From Allobaculum sp. (lineage in GTDB: Bacteria; Bacillota_I; Bacilli_A; Erysipelotrichales; Erysipelotrichaceae), in the NCBI GenBank assembly GCA_014803815.1, contig JAAVAY010000008.1, forward strand, positions 5,504 through 12,736: 7,233 nt of DNA, read 5' to 3'. Of the stretch, positions 1-6,152 are shown piece after piece. The translations under genes and the position numbers were made by a program. Within the stretch, counting starts at the first letter, position 1; every line of letters starts with the position of its first letter. The notes under the pieces are model-generated. The model was not told the DNA's origin. It worked only from the letters and a program-made list of their open reading frames with translations, and ran no database searches.

Positions 1-743
1 TTGACAAGGCTTGCTAAAGCATCCCCCGTTTTGGTTTTGGAGCGTGCTTCTAAATATTTGCCTAGGGAAACCAGGGTAACGATGGTCGCAGCACTTTCAA
101 AGTACAACATGTCCATAGAGGAATGAATCATCATGTGATCCATGATTCCATAGCCATAAGCCATGCGCAATAGCCCATACAATCCATAGGCAAAGGAAAC
201 TGAAGAACCAATAGCCACTAAAGAGTCCATGTTAGGGTTGCGTTTCCATAACGCTTTAAAACCATGAATAAAGAAATCTTTTTGAATAAACAAGATAATG
301 GTTGACAGGAACAATTGAATGACTCCATTGACCATCATCCATTTCATATCCATTAAAAAGGAAAAGAGACCAAGCATCGGCAACATCGAAAAGCACATCA
401 AAATCGCTAATAAAACCAAAGAACTGATTAAGACACGCTTTTTGTACTCCATCTCCTCTTTCATGCGTTTAGCACGGCGATTGTATTCACTCGCTGCACT
501 CATCTCTTCAAGTCCTGCACTCATGACACTTGCTTGCAAAGCGGCTTCATACCCCGCTTGTTCTACAGCTTTGACAATGGTTTCGGGATTGGTTTTAGTT
601 GGATCGTATTCGACTTTCATGGTGTTTGAAAGTAAAGATACATCTACACCATCCACACCATCCACTTTTTTAACTCCGCGTTCCACGGCGGCTTGGCAGG
701 CAGCACAAGTCATGCCATAAACATCGAAAGTTTGTTTTTCCAT
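1..743 (-). CDS. copA: Copper-exporting P1B-type ATPase, N-terminal part (partial at window edge)
   Basis: This is the N-terminal 247 residues of a Cu+-pumping P-type ATPase of the cytoplasmic membrane; the A, P and N catalytic domains lie outside the window. Seen directly: a heavy-metal-associated (HMA) domain at about residues 1-70 with the metal-binding motif GMTCAAC (C13 and C16), a charged linker (86-103), then hydrophobic segments at about 104-130, 136-156, 172-192 and 212-230. Conserved family features include NPNMDSLVAIG (169-179) and LYFESAA (213-219) followed by GKYLEARSKTKTGDAL. The loop at about 193-212 is rich in Met and His (IMDHMMIHSSMDM), as is usual in copper pumps of Bacillota. 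The ATG at 743 is directly preceded in frame by TAA. The nearest Shine-Dalgarno-like sequence (AAGGAAG, 759-765) is about 15 bases upstream, which is unusually far. Only one HMA domain is present. It lies downstream of the pot operon in the same direction, but behind that operon's terminator, so it probably has its own promoter. Silver or another monovalent ion is possible; copper is most likely. Confidence 0.95.
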   Translation of the reverse strand, partial: MEKQTFDVYGMTCAACQAAVERGVKKVDGVDGVDVSLLSNTMKVEYDPTKTNPETIVKAVEQAGYEAALQASVMSAGLEEMSAASEYNRRAKRMKEEMEYKKRVLISSLVLLAILMCFSMLPMLGLFSFLMDMKWMMVNGVIQLFLSTIILFIQKDFFIHGFKALWKRNPNMDSLVAIGSSVSFAYGLYGLLRMAYGYGIMDHMMIHSSMDMLYFESAATIVTLVSLGKYLEARSKTKTGDALASLV

Positions 744-917
744 AAATTACACTTAACACTTCCTTTCTTGATAAAAATCTTATAACTCCACTTGGATAAA
801 TTTATTTTAAACTGACTCCACATATATTCCTTGGAACGATTGTCTGTTTCGGTTTAATTCATCTTTCTCGTTTACGGTTTCAATCCTTTTGATCTAGGCC
901 AATCTTCCTTTTCTTCT

Positions 918-953
918 AAAAAAAGCTCATAGACTCTTTCGGAATCTATGAGC
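918..953 (-). terminator. Rho-independent terminator of the pot operon
   Basis: A perfect 9-bp stem (GCTCATAGA / TCTATGAGC, 925-953) encloses an 11-base loop that can add a further TC/GA pair after one mismatch. On the minus strand it is followed by seven consecutive T (918-924). It begins about 14 bases after the potCD stop codon. There is no T-run on the plus-strand side, so it should work only for minus-strand transcripts and should largely separate the pot operon from copA. Confidence 0.9.
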
Positions 954-967
954 TAATAAGAAAAGCT

Positions 968-2884
968 TTAGCGAGCATTAGAGTTTACAACTTTAATGCG
1001 GCTCCAATAATCTGCGATGGCTTTACGCGTTTTCTCATTGTATTCGAATACTTCATCTTGGTCATAGCCAACACGAGGAACATAAGAAGAGATGCCATCG
1101 AATTCCCCTTGGGCCAATTCGTTTTCCACTTCCTGATTGGTTGCAGTATAACCCACATAGAGAGAATTCAACATTTGGGCTTCGTAGGAAGCCGCATAGT
1201 TGATAAAGGCATAGGCTAACTCTTCATTGGCCACTGTTTTAGGAATGCACATCGCATCCACCCAAAGATTGGTTCCTTCGTTGGGTAAGAAGTAATCCAT
1301 CTGATCGTTTTCGGCAATGATATACGTAGCATCGCCAGAATACACTAAACCAAGAGCTTTACGAGCATTGGCCATATTATCGATGATTTCATCGGTGACG
1401 ATTTCAGGTTCCATCGTCTGCACACTCTTGGCTAACCAATCGTAGGCCTCTTTTAATTGTTCTGGGTCTTCTGTATTCATGGAATAGCCAAGACTCTTTA
1501 AAGCTGCCATGAATTGATCGCGTTCGGAATCGTATAAGTAAATATCTCCTTTGTAGTCTTCATCCAAGAAAATAGCCCAACCTTCTTTTTCTAAGGTATC
1601 TAAATCGACTTTTTCCGTATCGTATACAATTCCCACGGTTCCCCAAAAATACGGAACCGAATATTGATTTTCAGGATCATAGGCTAAATCCAAAACCGCC
1701 TCATCCAATTGAACCAAAGCTTCATCGACTTTATCGGGATCAAGCTTCAATAACAAATCTTCTTCAATGAGGCGTTGCACCATGTAATCGGAAGGAATTA
1801 AGACATCAAATGATTCGTTATTGGCCACTTTGATATACATTTGCTCGTTGGAATCAAAGTTATCCATCACGACATTGGCACCGGTTTCCTCTTCAAAATT
1901 GGCAATCATTTCATCGGAAATGTATTCACCAGGCAAATAAATGTGGAGCGTTTGTCCTGCAAAGGGTTGATTCCCCTCTTTAGAGCGGAAAAAGAAGAAG
2001 CAAGCGGCTAAACACACCACTACCCCAAGGGATCCAAGAACCACTTGGCGTCCACGATTGTTTTTGGGCTTGGGTACATAATTGGGATCTTTTTCTCGCT
2101 CTTCTTGACGCTTTTTCAAGATGGGAGGAACGATATTCATCAAAAGCATTCCAATGGTGATGAGTAAAACCAACACCGTGGAGATGGCATTGATGGAGGG
2201 ATTGACTCGCTTAGCCATGGTATAAACCAAGATCGATAAATTTTTAACCCCTTGTCCTGTCGCAAAGTAGGAAATGATGAAGTCATCAAAGCTCATCGTA
2301 AAGGCAATGAGAGCTCCCGAGACAATCCCAGGCATAATCTCAGGAACGATTACTTTGGTCAGCGTTTGAAAGGGGGTAGCTCCTAAATCCATAGCCGCAT
2401 CCGCTAAGTTGGGATCGAGTTGGCGAAGCTTTGGAGTAATCGAAAGCATCACATACGGAATGCAAAAGGCAATATGGGCTAAAAGAAGCGTGATAAAGCC
2501 GCGTTCCACATGAAAGGTGATGAAAAGCAACATCAATCCAATGGCGGTGACGATGTCTGGATTCATCATGGGCAAATCGTTGATTTGGTTGACGTAATTT
2601 TTAACGAGTTTTTTGGAATAACTTAAACCAATCGCACTAAGAGTACCCACAATGGTGGCAATGATGGTCGCTAATACGGCAATCGCAATGGTGATATAGA
2701 GCGAATTCATCATGTCGTGCGATTGAATCATCTGCTGATACCAGCGCAAGGAGAACCCTGTGAAATTAGTTAAGGATTTAGAACTATTGAAGGAAAAGAT
2801 CACCATGAACAAGATGGGAACATAAAAGAAGATCATTGCAAGCCAGGTGATCGTGGCTCCAATGGGTCTTTTTTTCTTGTTCAT
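968..2884 (-). CDS. potCD: Fused spermidine/putrescine ABC permease and substrate-binding protein (PotC-PotD)
   Basis: This 638-residue protein joins two normally separate subunits of a polyamine importer. Residues 1-257 are a PotC-type permease: hydrophobic segments at about 13-32, 61-87, 108-126, 128-148, 187-207 and 233-252, and an EAA loop (DAAMDLGA at 162-169, with P181) that docks on the ATPase PotA. A charged linker (257-280) leads to a seventh hydrophobic segment (281-299) that places the rest outside the cell. Residues 310-638 resemble PotD/PotF-type binding proteins: SNEQMY (345-350), VLIPSDYMVQRL (361-372), the PYFWGTVGI block (411-419), LGYSMNTEDP (465-474), YSGDA (515-519), and WVD (541-543), matching the W/D pair that contacts polyamine in E. 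coli PotD. The start ATG overlaps the potB stop by 4 bp (ATGA); its Shine-Dalgarno is GGGAGG (2895-2900). No ATG lies between codons 250 and 324, so separate PotD synthesis is not suggested. Such fusions are known in Bacillota. An LAAC lipobox-like sequence occurs at 292-295. Whether the substrate is spermidine, putrescine or both cannot be read from the sequence. Confidence 0.95.
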   Translation of the reverse strand: MNKKKRPIGATITWLAMIFFYVPILFMVIFSFNSSKSLTNFTGFSLRWYQQMIQSHDMMNSLYITIAIAVLATIIATIVGTLSAIGLSYSKKLVKNYVNQINDLPMMNPDIVTAIGLMLLFITFHVERGFITLLLAHIAFCIPYVMLSITPKLRQLDPNLADAAMDLGATPFQTLTKVIVPEIMPGIVSGALIAFTMSFDDFIISYFATGQGVKNLSILVYTMAKRVNPSINAISTVLVLLITIGMLLMNIVPPILKKRQEEREKDPNYVPKPKNNRGRQVVLGSLGVVVCLAACFFFFRSKEGNQPFAGQTLHIYLPGEYISDEMIANFEEETGANVVMDNFDSNEQMYIKVANNESFDVLIPSDYMVQRLIEEDLLLKLDPDKVDEALVQLDEAVLDLAYDPENQYSVPYFWGTVGIVYDTEKVDLDTLEKEGWAIFLDEDYKGDIYLYDSERDQFMAALKSLGYSMNTEDPEQLKEAYDWLAKSVQTMEPEIVTDEIIDNMANARKALGLVYSGDATYIIAENDQMDYFLPNEGTNLWVDAMCIPKTVANEELAYAFINYAASYEAQMLNSLYVGYTATNQEVENELAQGEFDGISSYVPRVGYDQDEVFEYNEKTRKAIADYWSRIKVVNSNAR

Positions 2885-3720
2885 GCCGCTCTTTCCTCCC
2901 GTGCAGCTTTGCGATCCGCTTTACGCACTACACTCATCAACAGCATCATGATCATAGCCATGATGACAGAAATAGCTGATCCAAAATTCCATTCCCCAAC
3001 CGTTATGAATTGGTTTTCAATGACATTACCAATTAAGAACCAACTTCCGCCACCGAGTAATTTTGGAATAAAGAAGGCCGAAATGGCAGGCAAGAAAACT
3101 AAGGTAATTCCCGAAATCACTCCTGGCAGGGAGAGAGGAAAGACCACCCGCCAGAAGGTTTGAAAAGGAGAAGCTCCTAAATCGTTGGCCGCCTCGATCA
3201 AAGAAGGATCGAGTTTAGTCAATGATGTATAAATCTGCAAAATCATATAGGGCAAGTAGTTATACACCATCCCGATGAGAACCGCTGTTTCGGTGTATAA
3301 AATTTCCACATCTTGAAATCCAAACCAACTCAAGAAAATGGAGATTGGACCACCCTTAGATAAAATTCCAATCCATGCATAGGTACGCACCAACATGTTA
3401 ATCCACATGGGAACAGTAATGCATAAAACCAATTGACCCTGTCTTTTGGGTGAACAACGGCTAATCCAATAGGCAATGGGATAGCCAAGAAGCAAACAGA
3501 GAGCAGTGGTCTTAAACGCCACATCCAAAGAACGCCATAAGATCAATAAGAAATCTTTATCTGTAAAAAAGCGAATGTAGTTATCAAGAGTAAAGCGAAA
3601 AGTGGTCACTTCATTGCCAGGTTGAATGAGCGAATAAAAGACGATCAACAACATCGGCAAAAGCAACATGATCGTTCCCCAAATGAGATAGGGGATGACT
3701 AAACGTCTCCAGGTCTTCAT
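2881..3720 (-). CDS. potB: Spermidine/putrescine ABC transporter permease PotB
   Basis: This is the first membrane subunit of the polyamine importer, pairing with the PotC half of the following gene product. It has 279 residues, the usual PotB length. Hydrophobic segments lie at about 9-31, 63-86, 97-118, 144-165, 199-219 and 246-265. The EAA loop, which contacts the Q-loop region of PotA, is [14 protein letters not shown] at 176-189 with P195 completing the motif. The strongly basic tail ([14 protein letters not shown], 266-279) fits a cytoplasmic C-terminus. The ATG overlaps the potA stop codon (ATGA, 3717-3720), and the likely Shine-Dalgarno AGAGGA (3730-3735) lies inside potA. The 3' end overlaps potCD in the same way, so the three genes are probably translationally coupled. 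No missing or broken elements were seen. Confidence 0.95.
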   Translation of the reverse strand: MKTWRRLVIPYLIWGTIMLLLPMLLIVFYSLIQPGNEVTTFRFTLDNYIRFFTDKDFLLILWRSLDVAFKTTALCLLLGYPIAYWISRCSPKRQGQLVLCITVPMWINMLVRTYAWIGILSKGGPISIFLSWFGFQDVEILYTETAVLIGMVYNYLPYMILQIYTSLTKLDPSLIEAANDLGASPFQTFWRVVFPLSLPGVISGITLVFLPAISAFFIPKLLGGGSWFLIGNVIENQFITVGEWNFGSAISVIMAMIMMLLMSVVRKADRKAAREERAA

Positions 3721-5309
3721 GAAATGAAGTCCTCTTTTTCCATGACGTGAATGTCTTCTGGCTTGAAGTCTAAGCCCACTTCCGTCCCTTCTTTGACCAT
3801 GGCGGTCGTATGGACTTTGAATTCACGACCAGTCGTCCAGAAGGTGACAGGATATACGCCCAATTCGATGTTATTGGGATCAAAGTCATACGTAACAGTT
3901 AAATTCACAGCTTTATCTTCGTCATCTAGGCGCCACCCTTGAGCATTTGCCCAAATTTTCAAATCCGTATCCAAAGCGGTGGATTCTTTAATCTCATTTT
4001 TGGATTTAAAGAAATCAAAGGCTGAAACCCCTTCATTTTTCTTGGGGTTTTTAACCACATTTTGGTCAATAACCTGAATGGTTTTAGTAATGGATAAACC
4101 ATCTCTTGTAGTAAAGGTAATCGGATAGGCCCCTAACTTCTTTTCCAAGTCTGTTTCTACTTTTTCAATGGAAAGTTGCTCATCGCTTTCATCATCCCAT
4201 GCTTGAGCATCCGCACGCGCAATAAGTTCTTTTTCTTCAATACCTTCCATATCTTCTAAGTCCAAGTAGAAGCTATTGGCAGAAATATGTGTGTGACCAT
4301 CGTCTTTTTGGTTGGCACTTTCTTCCGTGACGTGCATCTGGACGGTGACATTCGTGCCAGGGACGGTTTCGACGATGACTTCATTGAGCATCCCCTTAAA
4401 CAAAACGCTTTCTACCGTCCCTTTTAATTTTCCTTGGTCATAAGGAACCAATTCGATGTCTTCTGGACGAATGACTACATCTACAGGTTCATTGGGGCGG
4501 AAGCCTTTGTCTACACATTCAAAATCGGTTTCATCAAAGCGAACGAGTTCGTCTTCGATCATGTATCCAGGAATAATATTGGATTCTCCAATGAAGTTGG
4601 CCACATAGGCATTAGCTGGTTCGTTATAGATTTCCACTGGAGAGCCGATTTGTTGAATCTCGCCTTCTTTCATGATGACAATTTTATCAGACATCGTAAG
4701 AGCTTCTTCTTGATCGTGAGTAACGAAGATAAAGGTAATCCCAACTTCTTGTTGGATGCGTTTGAGCTCGTATTGCATCTCTTTACGAAGCTTCAAGTCC
4801 AAGGCTCCAAGAGGTTCATCGAGCAACAGTACGCTTGGCTCATTAACAAGCGCTCTTGCGATCGCAACACGTTGTTGTTGACCGCCAGAAAGTTGAGTAA
4901 TTTCTCGTTTTTCATAACCTTCTAGGCCAATTAAGCGCAGCATGCGCATTACGCGCTGATCAATGATGTCTTTGGAGACTTTTTTAATACGAAGGCCAAA
5001 GGCAATATTGTCATATACGTTCATATTGGGAAACAGGGCATATTTTTGAAAAACCGTATTTAATTCCCGTTTATAAGGAGGCAATTTAGAAATTTCTTTT
5101 CCTTCGATGAGAATTTCACCTTCATCTTGTTCCAAAAAGCCACCAAGAATGCGTAAGAGCGTGGTTTTTCCACAGCCGGAGGGTCCAAGCAAGGTGACAA
5201 ACTCATTTTCATAGATGTCTAAGTTGATCCCTTTTAAAATAATTTGATCATCAAAGCTCTTTTGAATGTTGCGAAACTGGATCAGCTTCTTCTTTTCTTG
5301 TTCTTCCAT
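3717..5309 (-). CDS. potA: Spermidine/putrescine ABC transporter ATPase PotA, with large Ig-like insertion in the TOBE region
   Basis: This is the ATP-hydrolysing subunit of the polyamine importer, on the cytoplasmic face. Residues 1-240 are a complete ABC ATPase: Walker A GPSGCGKT (42-49), Q-loop Q88, signature LSGGQQQR (140-147), Walker B VLLLDEP (160-166), D-loop GALD (168-171) and switch histidine H198. The TOBE regulatory domain starts at about 270 ([10 protein letters not shown], 278-287; [12 protein letters not shown], 295-306) and its last strand is recognisable only at the very end ([13 protein letters not shown], 511-523). Between these halves lie about 175 extra residues with two related segments (LGAYPITF at 392-399; LGVYPVTF at 483-490), so the protein is 530 residues against about 350-380 for ordinary PotA. 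The reading frame is continuous and the insert ends cleanly in the conserved TOBE strand, which argues against a frameshift. The ATG follows an AAAGGA Shine-Dalgarno (5316-5321) that begins right after the regulator's TAG. The stop overlaps potB by 4 bp. PotA identity is based on the ATPase sequence plus adjacent potB and potCD. Confidence 0.95.
   Translation of the reverse strand: MEEQEKKKLIQFRNIQKSFDDQIILKGINLDIYENEFVTLLGPSGCGKTTLLRILGGFLEQDEGEILIEGKEISKLPPYKRELNTVFQKYALFPNMNVYDNIAFGLRIKKVSKDIIDQRVMRMLRLIGLEGYEKREITQLSGGQQQRVAIARALVNEPSVLLLDEPLGALDLKLRKEMQYELKRIQQEVGITFIFVTHDQEEALTMSDKIVIMKEGEIQQIGSPVEIYNEPANAYVANFIGESNIIPGYMIEDELVRFDETDFECVDKGFRPNEPVDVVIRPEDIELVPYDQGKLKGTVESVLFKGMLNEVIVETVPGTNVTVQMHVTEESANQKDDGHTHISANSFYLDLEDMEGIEEKELIARADAQAWDDESDEQLSIEKVETDLEKKLGAYPITFTTRDGLSITKTIQVIDQNVVKNPKKNEGVSAFDFFKSKNEIKESTALDTDLKIWANAQGWRLDDEDKAVNLTVTYDFDPNNIELGVYPVTFWTTGREFKVHTTAMVKEGTEVGLDFKPEDIHVMEKEDFIS
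3795..4319 (-). repeat. Two related Ig-like segments inserted in PotA (residues about 331-505)
   Basis: Within PotA, residues about 361-415 (bases 4065-4229) and 447-505 (bases 3795-3977) can be aligned with each other. ADAQAW (366-371) matches ANAQGW (454-459), both followed by an acidic run (DDESDE / DDEDK). [10 protein letters not shown] (392-401) matches [10 protein letters not shown] (483-492). The offset changes from 88 to 91 residues between the two blocks, a 3-residue gap. The 'LGxYPVTF...T...K' pattern is the hallmark of bacterial Ig-like domains of the Big_3/DUF5011 type, as in 'LGTYTVTY' repeats of surface proteins. The 30 residues before the first segment are polar and include HTH (339-341). 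The match to an Ig-like fold is by eye; the internal similarity is directly visible. Confidence 0.7.
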
Positions 5310-5321
5310 CTTGTGTCCTTT

Positions 5322-5858
5322 CTAAAACACTGGAGGAGTTGAAATCCATAGCACTTCTGCTGGAATTTTTCCAACATTATATAGGATATGGCTTCTTGAT
5401 CCATCCAAGTAAAAAGTCTCGCCTTTCTCCACCAAAAGGTTGGAGCCATTTTCTAGCTTGAGTCGAATGGTTCCTTTTAGTACATAGCCAAATTCTTCTC
5501 CTTCATGATTTTCGATTTCCATTGATTTTCCACGAACTGGAAGATTCAACAAAATCGGCTCCATTTGGTTTTTTTGGGCGTTTGGTACGATCCAACAAAT
5601 CGTGTGATCGTTTTTTTCATCCAAAAAATAGTCCTCTTTGGTGAAGACAATTTTTTCATCGCTTTCCTCTTTGAAAAACTCAGCTAAGCTAGTCCCTAGA
5701 GCTTCAAGAATATCGGAAAGAGTTGCGATAGAGGGTGAGGTTAAATTGCGTTCTAACTGAGATAGAAATCCTTTGCTTAACTCACTTCGGCTGGCGAGTT
5801 CTTCAAGCGTCAAGCCGTTTGTCTTTCGCAATTTGCGAATTTTGGCTCCAATATCCAT
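5322..5858 (-). CDS. XRE-family transcriptional regulator with C-terminal cupin domain (probable pot operon regulator)
   Basis: This 178-residue DNA-binding protein has the two-domain plan of PuuR-like regulators. Residues 1-62 form a helix-turn-helix of the XRE/Cro type: IGAKIRKLRKTNGLTLEELA (3-22), then SRSELSKGFLSQLE (23-36) with the recognition helix around 28-36, and SPSIATLSDILEALG (41-55). Residues about 100-175 form a small cupin barrel with HEGEEFGYVLKGTIRL (118-133) and GETFYLDGSRSHILYNVG (146-163). H118, E122 and H157 are candidate ligand or metal contacts. In related proteins the cupin domain senses a small molecule; a polyamine is the reasonable guess here because the gene is first in the potABCD operon, 12 bp before potA. 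The start ATG has a strong GGAGG five bases upstream (5864-5868). It is probably autoregulated, since it lies directly behind the operon promoter. Without data it could be repressor or activator. Confidence 0.93.
   Translation of the reverse strand: MDIGAKIRKLRKTNGLTLEELASRSELSKGFLSQLERNLTSPSIATLSDILEALGTSLAEFFKEESDEKIVFTKEDYFLDEKNDHTICWIVPNAQKNQMEPILLNLPVRGKSMEIENHEGEEFGYVLKGTIRLKLENGSNLLVEKGETFYLDGSRSHILYNVGKIPAEVLWISTPPVF
5825..5839. promoter_or_regulatory. 15-base perfect palindrome near the start of the regulator gene, candidate operator
   Basis: TTCGCAA-A-TTGCGAA (minus-strand reading) is a perfect 7+1+7 palindrome beginning about 20 bases inside the regulator gene, over codons for IRKLRK (7-12). 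A partly similar sequence, AAAATTACCGCAAT (5951-5964), lies just upstream of the operon -35 box; the palindrome with its flank reads AAAATTCGCAAATT (5830-5843). An autoregulatory site is possible, but the Ile/Leu-Arg-Lys codon pattern alone can create such symmetry. Confidence 0.3.
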
Positions 5859-5916
5859 GTTCGCCTCCGTTTAGTATTTGTAAACAACAAGTGCGCATTA
5901 AATAAACTCATCACAT

Positions 5917-5945
5917 ATTATGGGGAAAAAGAACGCGTTGTTCAA
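5917..5945 (-). promoter_or_regulatory. Probable sigma-A promoter of the regulator-pot operon
   Basis: On the minus strand a -35 box TTGAAC (5940-5945) and a -10 box CATAAT (5917-5922) are separated by exactly 17 bp. Each is close to consensus (TTGACA and TATAAT). Transcription would begin near 5910, giving a leader of about 50 bases before the regulator's ATG. An 8-bp palindrome, AACGCGTT (5932-5939), fills the spacer next to the -35 box and could be an operator. The sequence upstream of the -35 box is AT-rich. Confidence 0.6.
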
Positions 5946-5992
5946 TGAGAATTGCGGTAATTTTAAAGAGAATTATGGAGGGTGAGCACTTT

Positions 5993-6022
5993 TTGGCCAA
6001 ACTATCGTAAATTATGTAGAAT
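5993..6022 (+). promoter_or_regulatory. Possible promoter of the DUF368/PopT gene
   Basis: On the plus strand TTGGCC (5993-5998) and TAGAAT (6017-6022) are 18 bp apart. The -10 box is good and the -35 box weak (4 of 6). Transcription would start near 6029, giving a leader of about 125 bases before the ATG at 6153. The -35 box overlaps a 10-bp palindrome TTTGGCCAAA (5992-6001). No better alternative was seen in 5946-6130. Confidence 0.35.
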
Positions 6023-6034
6023 ACCCAAGAAAAT

Positions 6035-6118
6035 GGCCATAAGTCGTGGCCCCATCCAAAAGACAAATCTCTTTTTTGTCTTTTCCTTAGGAAGTGCTTT
6101 CCGTTTTCTTTAAAAACG
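6035..6118 (+). promoter_or_regulatory. Hairpin-rich 5' leader of the DUF368/PopT gene
   Basis: Several inverted repeats follow one another upstream of the gene. GGCCA/TGGCC has a 7-base loop (6035-6051). AAAAGACAAA/TTTGTCTTTT is a perfect 10-bp stem with a 7-base loop (6058-6084). GGAA/TTCC forms a short hairpin (about 6090-6102), and CGTTTT/AAAACG a 6-bp stem with a 5-base loop (6102-6118). The segment CTTTTCCTTA (6080-6089) can also pair with the Shine-Dalgarno segment TAAGGAGGAG (6137-6146), with two G-U pairs, and would then compete with the 10-bp hairpin. The inverted repeats are visible in sequence; any regulatory role is inference. It matches no riboswitch class that I recognise. Confidence 0.35.
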
Positions 6119-6152
6119 ATTTTATGGTTTTCATTTTAAGGAGGAGTATGCA

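Noticed and set aside
319..720. 133-codon plus-strand open frame
   Set aside because: It lies opposite the copA coding sequence, has no recognisable domain or convincing ribosome-binding site, and the minus-strand frame encodes a clear HMA domain and membrane segments.
855..883. TTGAAA (878-883) as the -35 box of a copA promoter
   Set aside because: The sequence 17 bp downstream (GAATTA) is a very poor -10 box, and no other spacing gives a good match.
4434..4925. 163-codon plus-strand open frame
   Set aside because: It is antisense to the conserved potA ATPase core (signature and Walker B region). The open frame is a by-product of potA codon use.
6058..6084. The 10-bp inverted repeat as a rho-independent terminator
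   Set aside because: The stem is mostly A-T, the T-run is only the stem arm itself and is followed by CC, and no gene ends nearby on either strand. A leader element is more plausible.
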